The notes beneath the pieces are model-generated. The model made no database searches and was not told the origin of the DNA. It saw only the letters and a program-made list of their open reading frames with translations. From Oscillospiraceae bacterium (GTDB taxonomy: Bacteria > Bacillota > Clostridia > Oscillospirales > Ruminococcaceae): 64,000 nucleotides of DNA. Location: the NCBI GenBank assembly GCA_024684395.1, contig JAIKWY010000110.1, forward strand, positions 1-64,000. The letters are read 5' to 3'. Below, piece after piece: positions 59,635-64,000 of this stretch. Every line of letters begins with the position of its first letter. The first letter of the stretch is position 1. Made by a program: the position numbers and the translations under genes.

Positions 59635-61338
59635 ATGGAAGACCTGTATGAACGGGTATACAGATATGCATCAGAGGACGCTGAAGGCGCATGGGGCTAT
59701 GACTGGCGCCCGAAGACCTACGAACCGACAGATTTTGGCGGCATCGCTGTTTCGACGAATGATATGGACGAGCGCCGGGTCTATGTGTTTGAGTGCATCT
59801 ACCGGAAAAAGGGAGATGTCCCCGGTGAGGCAGAGGAGGCAAAGATGCTTGCCGAGAAGGAAGCGCTTGCCGACTGCATCCGTTCACTGCATAAGGAACT
59901 TTCGGAATACACCTATCCCGTGGATTACTGCGCAGTCAAGCGTATCGTGAGTGGCGATGAACGTCTCGGCTATGATTTCGTGCTGCGTCAGAAGCCGTAT
60001 ATCACGCTGACAGAGTATCTGAACCAGCCGGAGATGGCAGCGTTCCGTGACCAGCTGCTGAACGGCACCGATGAGGAAGCCGAGAAGGTTCGCCATGATT
60101 TCACGACCCGTCTGCTCCGGCATATGGTGCTCGGTCTGAAAGACATCTACCGGGTCGGCAGTGTGCATGGACATATTGATCCGGATGCCGTGTGGCTCGA
60201 AAAGGCGGAGCAGAAGAAAGAGGGCTTCCGTCTCAGCCCGCCCGGGTATGGATTTTTCCTCGTCTCCCGCGAGGAAAACCGTGAGACGATCGACGAATAT
60301 GCAGCCCCGGAGCTGTGTCTGGATCCGGAGCAGGCATTCGATCTGCAAACAGATCTGTATGCCGTCGGGCTGGTGATCTACCGCTATCTGAACAGCGGAA
60401 AAGCGCCGTTCGCACTGCCACAGATCACTGCGGCGGACGAGCACAAGCGCCGCCGTGCCGGTGATACCGAGATCCCGGCGCCGAGATTCGGCACGAGCAT
60501 CATGAAGTACATCGTCCGCAAGCTCCTTGCCTATGAGCGGGATGTGCGCTACAGCGATTTTGCAGAGCTGGAGAGCGATATCCGGAAGCTGGGCAACAAG
60601 GTGGCGGACTATGATCCGATGTCCGTGGAGACCATCAGCCATGATAGAGCCAAGGCGCTCCAGCGTACCAAGGAGGACAATATCGCCCGCAGCAAGCAGT
60701 TCATCCAGGAGCTGGAAGGCATCCTGAAGGAGCTGGATATCGACGAAGAGGTCATCAAGGAGGAGCTCGGCAAGAAGGGCGCACAGCGCCACAAGCTCCA
60801 GGATCAGCTGACACGCATCGAGGAGGGCAGAAAGCTCATCCATGAGGACATCGCCAAGGCGCAGGCGGATATCGAGAACCCGCCGAGCGTACCGCTTCCC
60901 CAGATCCGTTCCCGTGTCAAGACCAACTATGTGCAGCCGATGTCTGCCACGAAGGATGAACGGGACATTGCGGAGGCAGAGGAAGAACAGCGCCGCCTGA
61001 AAGAGAAGGAGGAGCGTGACCAGCTCGCTGCGCAGCAGCAGGAAGCGCAGGCAGCCCGTGACCAGGCTGCGGCGGAACAGAAACAGCGTGCCGAGGAGCA
61101 GGCGGAAAGAGATGCACAGGCGAAAAAAGAGAAAGAGGAAGAGCTCAGACAAAAGATCGCACAGGGGCGTGAGAACCGCAAGGGCGCCATCTGGTGGACG
61201 GTCGTGGGCGTTCTTTCGGCGGCTGCACTGGTGCTGACCTTTGTGGTGCTGCATATGCTGGAGGATATCTCAGCCTATTCGGACAAGCTCAGCGCTCATG
61301 CTGCCGCAGAGATCAGCATCACAGAGACTGAACTATAA
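59635..61338 (+). CDS. Membrane-anchored pseudokinase
   Basis: A 567-residue protein with a Ser/Thr-kinase-like fold (about 20-330), a Glu/Gln/Arg-rich coiled coil (about 340-510), one C-terminal membrane helix (about 517-541) and a short external tail. Kinase landmarks remain: catalytic-loop region VHGHIDPDAVWL (177-188), APE motif YAAPE (222-226) and DLYAVGLVIYRYL (240-252) of subdomain IX. Key residues are lost: the catalytic Asp position is His180 and the DFG position reads GYG (204-206). It is therefore most likely inactive and scaffolding. EssB/YukC of type VII secretion is also a membrane-anchored pseudokinase, but no sequence link is shown. Confidence 0.82.
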   Translation: MEDLYERVYRYASEDAEGAWGYDWRPKTYEPTDFGGIAVSTNDMDERRVYVFECIYRKKGDVPGEAEEAKMLAEKEALADCIRSLHKELSEYTYPVDYCAVKRIVSGDERLGYDFVLRQKPYITLTEYLNQPEMAAFRDQLLNGTDEEAEKVRHDFTTRLLRHMVLGLKDIYRVGSVHGHIDPDAVWLEKAEQKKEGFRLSPPGYGFFLVSREENRETIDEYAAPELCLDPEQAFDLQTDLYAVGLVIYRYLNSGKAPFALPQITAADEHKRRRAGDTEIPAPRFGTSIMKYIVRKLLAYERDVRYSDFAELESDIRKLGNKVADYDPMSVETISHDRAKALQRTKEDNIARSKQFIQELEGILKELDIDEEVIKEELGKKGAQRHKLQDQLTRIEEGRKLIHEDIAKAQADIENPPSVPLPQIRSRVKTNYVQPMSATKDERDIAEAEEEQRRLKEKEERDQLAAQQQEAQAARDQAAAEQKQRAEEQAERDAQAKKEKEEELRQKIAQGRENRKGAIWWTVVGVLSAAALVLTFVVLHMLEDISAYSDKLSAHAAAEISITETEL

Positions 61339-61410
61339 TAATCGGAAAACAGAGGGGTGCATCAGCCGCACCCCGTTTCCATATACCGGCTCACCGGAAT
61401 GGAGGGATGT

Positions 61411-62667
61411 ATGATGAAAAGCTGTAAAAAACTGGCTGCGCTGGCGGCTGTTCTGGCATTGCTGCTGACCGGCTGCGGTGCCGAACGTGTCACGGATGAG
61501 GAGTGGCTGGGGATCATGGAACAGGAGATCATCCGGCGTGACGGAAAGCTCCCCACGCCGAAGCCTGTTACGGAGACCCCCGTCACAACGGAGCCTTACC
61601 TGGTACAGACAGAACCGGAAGTGACCGAGACCGAGCCGGAACTGCCTGTCATGACAGAGGCACCGCCTGCAACGGAGCTGCATGTGACGGCGCCGGACGG
61701 ATCCGACGTCTACACGCAGCTCTGCACGGCACTGGAGCAGTTTGACAACACCATCACCGTCACCGGCAATTCTGTCGGCGATGAGATCGACCCCGCCTAT
61801 AACCGGGTCGCCTGGGAGCGCCCGGATCTGTTCTGGGTCGCAGGGTATTCTTCCACGTATCTGCCAAAGCAGGGCACGGTGGAGATCACGACGATCGACG
61901 ATCTGTCCCCGGATCAGCTTTCTGTCATGTACAACGAGCTGATGAACAAGGCGAAGGACATCGCTGCACAGGCACAGGCGTATCCGACCGATTACGAGAA
62001 GATCCTTTTTGTGCATGATTATATCATCGACCATGCGCAGTATGATTTCGAGGGGATGGCGTCCGATGAGTATGGTCTGTGGCAGACGGCATACGGTGCC
62101 CTGGTGCAGGGCGATGCGGTCTGCGAGGGCTATGCAGACGGCTTCCAGCTCGTGATGCAGCAGCTCGGCATCCCATGCGGTGTGTGCTCCGGACAAACAG
62201 AGGACAGCTCGCACGCATGGAACTGGGTCAGCCTGGGCGGCACCTATTACTGGATCGACGTGACATGGGACGATCCTTCTTCGGAGGATTCCGATGAGCA
62301 ATGCCTGTCGCACAAGTATTTCCTCTTCAATGACGAGCTCCTGCGCCGTTCGAGAACGATCGACGACGAGGGCTATTTCATCCCGACATGCACGGCAATG
62401 ACAGATAATTACTACATCCGGAACAACAGCTATCTTGAACACTATGCCTTTGAGGAGATCGACGGCAGACTGACCTTGGCATCTGCCAAGGATCGTTCGA
62501 TCGAGGTCATGTTCAGCACGGCAGAGGAGCTACAGGCTGCCATGACGGATCTGATCGACAACGGACGAATCTGGGATGCTTCCGTTTTCAAGGGCGGCGG
62601 AGGCAGCTATGTTTATTCCTATGATGATAATATGTATACGCTGATGCTGGTGTATACACTTTCCTGA
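61411..62667 (+). CDS. Transglutaminase-fold lipoprotein
   Basis: A 418-residue lipoprotein: signal with lipobox LLTGCG, a Thr/Glu/Pro stalk (about 45-90) and a transglutaminase/protease-like domain (about 180-330). The catalytic triad is complete: Cys238 in GDAVCEGYADGF, His268 in SSHAWNWV and Asp283 in YYWIDVTWDDP. Such bacterial domains usually act as cysteine peptidases or make or break amide bonds in the wall. I chose the ATG at 61411 following GGAGGG. Placed between pseudokinase and AAA+ genes, it is the only clear extracytoplasmic amide-bond enzyme in the cluster and could anchor or process the assembly. Confidence 0.85.
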   Translation: MMKSCKKLAALAAVLALLLTGCGAERVTDEEWLGIMEQEIIRRDGKLPTPKPVTETPVTTEPYLVQTEPEVTETEPELPVMTEAPPATELHVTAPDGSDVYTQLCTALEQFDNTITVTGNSVGDEIDPAYNRVAWERPDLFWVAGYSSTYLPKQGTVEITTIDDLSPDQLSVMYNELMNKAKDIAAQAQAYPTDYEKILFVHDYIIDHAQYDFEGMASDEYGLWQTAYGALVQGDAVCEGYADGFQLVMQQLGIPCGVCSGQTEDSSHAWNWVSLGGTYYWIDVTWDDPSSEDSDEQCLSHKYFLFNDELLRRSRTIDDEGYFIPTCTAMTDNYYIRNNSYLEHYAFEEIDGRLTLASAKDRSIEVMFSTAEELQAAMTDLIDNGRIWDASVFKGGGGSYVYSYDDNMYTLMLVYTLS

Positions 62668-62701
62668 GCAAACTCTATCCCACCCCACGAGGAGGATCAC
62701 T

Positions 62702-64000
62702 ATGGATAAGAACCTGATCTTTACACTGGAAGCAGATTCCGGCTGGATCCTGAAGCACCGCAGCGACGAAGAGCTGCCGGTCAAGCGCATCGCTGCGCTG
62801 CTGCAATCCAAGCTGGAAGCAAGCATCCAGGACATCACTCTGACGCACTGTCGTGGCACCATCCAGACAGATGACGAGGAAGCAGCGGCAAAGGCGATCT
62901 TCGAGATCGTATCGAGCCTGTTCCCCGAGGAAGAGGGGAAGGGCACCTTCACGCTGACGGTCAACGAATCCGAGACGACCGAGGAAGCCGATGACGAGGA
63001 CGAGGAGCCGGTGTCCGGCAAGGAGCTGCCCGTCATGGAGCGGATCGAAGCGCTGGTCGGCGTGCCGGAGTTCCAGGATCTGGCAGAGGAATGCCGCCGG
63101 GTTGCGCCGGTGCTGCGCAAGAACAACGCCGTGGATACCTTCACGAGCCGCAGCTATCTGCTCGCTGTGAATGACGGCTACGGGCTCAGCACTCTGCTGG
63201 TGCTGTTTGCCGATCTCATCGAGGAGCTGGAGCTCTACAGCTTTGCTGCCAACGGACGCATCGTCGAGGTGCGCATCCCGGCGCCCAATCCCAAGGGCGA
63301 TGACCCGTTCTCACAGGCGCTCACGCTGCTGGACAGAGGCGCCGGCAGGGGACGGCTCATCTGCATCGACATCTCCGAATGGATGGGCAAGACGGCGGAG
63401 AAGGAGTTCCGGGATTTCCTGCGGGAGCTGGAATTTCACACGGGCGAGAACATCCTGTTCTTCCGGGTGCCTTTTGTCGAAAATAACGTTTTGGAGGGGC
63501 TGTACCGTGATCTGAACGACCAGCTCTATATCCGGAAGCTCTCGATCATCCCGTTCGGCAATGCGGAGCTGGAGACCGTGGCGGACAGAATGATCCGCAA
63601 GAAGGGCTTCACCATGCAGGCGGATGCCTGGGAGGTATTCCGGGAGCGCCTTGCCGAGGAGAAGAACGACGGCAGATTCTACGGCATCAACACCGTCCGC
63701 AAGGTCGTGTGCGAGATGCTGTACCGGAAGCAGCTCAAGAACGCCATCGACGGCGTGGATGACACGCTCGTCAAGGGCGAGGAGATCCTTTCGCTCATTG
63801 CCAATCCGGATACGATGGAGCGCACCGGCATGGAGATGCTCGATGCACTGGTCGGCATGGACGAGGTGAGAAAGCAGCTGCTTGCCATCATCGCCCAGAT
63901 CGAAGCCGCACTCGAGGACAAGGAGCTCCAGACGCCCTGCATCCACATGCGCTTCGTCGGGAATCCCGGCACCGGCAAGACGACCGTTGCCCGCATCCTC
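62702..64000 (+). CDS. CbxX/CfqX-type AAA+ ATPase with degenerate first module (partial)
   Basis: The reading frame is open from the ATG at 62702 (GAGGAGG upstream) to the window edge: 433 codons so far, no stop. After an N-terminal region and an acidic linker (about 88-105) comes a first AAA+ module (about 115-370). Its Walker A has decayed to NDGYGLSTLL, and a Walker-B-like strand LICIDISEW is still visible. A second module then begins with LDALVGMDEVRKQL and an intact Walker A, GNPGTGKTT (420-428). The LVGMDEVRKQL ... GNPGTGKTTVARIL pairing is typical of the CbxX/CfqX/EccA family. It is probably an ATP-driven remodelling protein for the cluster. Confidence 0.85.
   Translation, partial: MDKNLIFTLEADSGWILKHRSDEELPVKRIAALLQSKLEASIQDITLTHCRGTIQTDDEEAAAKAIFEIVSSLFPEEEGKGTFTLTVNESETTEEADDEDEEPVSGKELPVMERIEALVGVPEFQDLAEECRRVAPVLRKNNAVDTFTSRSYLLAVNDGYGLSTLLVLFADLIEELELYSFAANGRIVEVRIPAPNPKGDDPFSQALTLLDRGAGRGRLICIDISEWMGKTAEKEFRDFLRELEFHTGENILFFRVPFVENNVLEGLYRDLNDQLYIRKLSIIPFGNAELETVADRMIRKKGFTMQADAWEVFRERLAEEKNDGRFYGINTVRKVVCEMLYRKQLKNAIDGVDDTLVKGEEILSLIANPDTMERTGMEMLDALVGMDEVRKQLLAIIAQIEAALEDKELQTPCIHMRFVGNPGTGKTTVARIL

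Noticed and set aside
40756-64000. Assignment of the right-hand cluster as a type VII secretion system
   Set aside because: Only a pseudokinase and a CbxX-type AAA+ gene hint at it. No WXG100 substrate, FtsK/SpoIIIE ATPase or EccB/D-type membrane gene is seen, while most cluster proteins have no counterpart there.
1-64000. tRNA, rRNA, prophage, integrase or transposase genes
   Set aside because: Reading both strands I found no cloverleaf-type sequence, rRNA segment, or recombinase or phage gene, so the accessory-looking clusters show no direct sign of a mobile element.

Overview
The window looks like a chromosomal segment of a fibre-degrading gut or rumen Ruminococcus (Firmicutes, Clostridia). 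It carries a scaffoldin cluster in the order known from R. flavefaciens (scaC-scaA-scaB), dockerin-bearing secreted proteins including a GH10 xylanase, and low-GC-type sigma-A promoters with strong AGGAGG ribosome sites in DNA of moderate GC. No rRNA, tRNA, CRISPR array, prophage or insertion sequence was recognised.

Left part (1-21 kb), mostly ordinary chromosome. A tandem structured RNA on the plus strand (26-200) ends in a terminator. radA, a membrane protein and a small gene follow on the minus strand. Then come a DUF975 membrane protein, class II fructose-bisphosphate aldolase, a PLP aminotransferase, RNase Y, an O-antigen-ligase-like membrane protein, an AEC-family transporter, a dockerin-bearing leucine-rich-repeat protein with a decayed relative next to it, luxS, a ROK regulator divergent from a dockerin-CAP protein, an OmpR-type two-component pair and a CapA-like lipoprotein. 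GC-rich palindromic repeats sit between several of these genes.

Middle part (21.7-39.4 kb), cellulosome and wall enzymes. scaC (one cohesin and a dockerin), scaA (an unassigned N-terminal domain, a cohesin and a dockerin) and scaB (eight cohesins in two classes, X region and dockerin) are followed by a CBM-GH10-dockerin xylanase. Next are a GH25 muramidase fused to a GH3 hexosaminidase through a single half-dockerin, a small Ser-rich surface protein, a lipoprotein and a second membrane-anchored GH3 that is a close paralogue of the fused one.

Right part (36.3 kb to the window end), the most novel region. Fifteen collinear plus-strand genes, most closely spaced, run off the right edge. They encode a lipoprotein, the anchored GH3, two four-helix membrane proteins, a tubulin/FtsZ-like candidate, two very large paralogous proteins with actin/Hsp70-fold ATPase motifs, a related smaller protein, an adaptor with repeated LGGFxIP motifs, three coiled-coil proteins ending in the same uncharacterised domain (two with a membrane helix), a membrane-anchored pseudokinase, a transglutaminase-fold lipoprotein, and an AAA+ protein with a degenerate first and an intact second Walker A. 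Pseudokinase plus CbxX-type AAA+ recalls type VII secretion, but no FtsK-type ATPase or WXG100 protein is seen here. I infer an undescribed envelope-associated cytoskeletal or secretion-like assembly; its function is not shown by the sequence.
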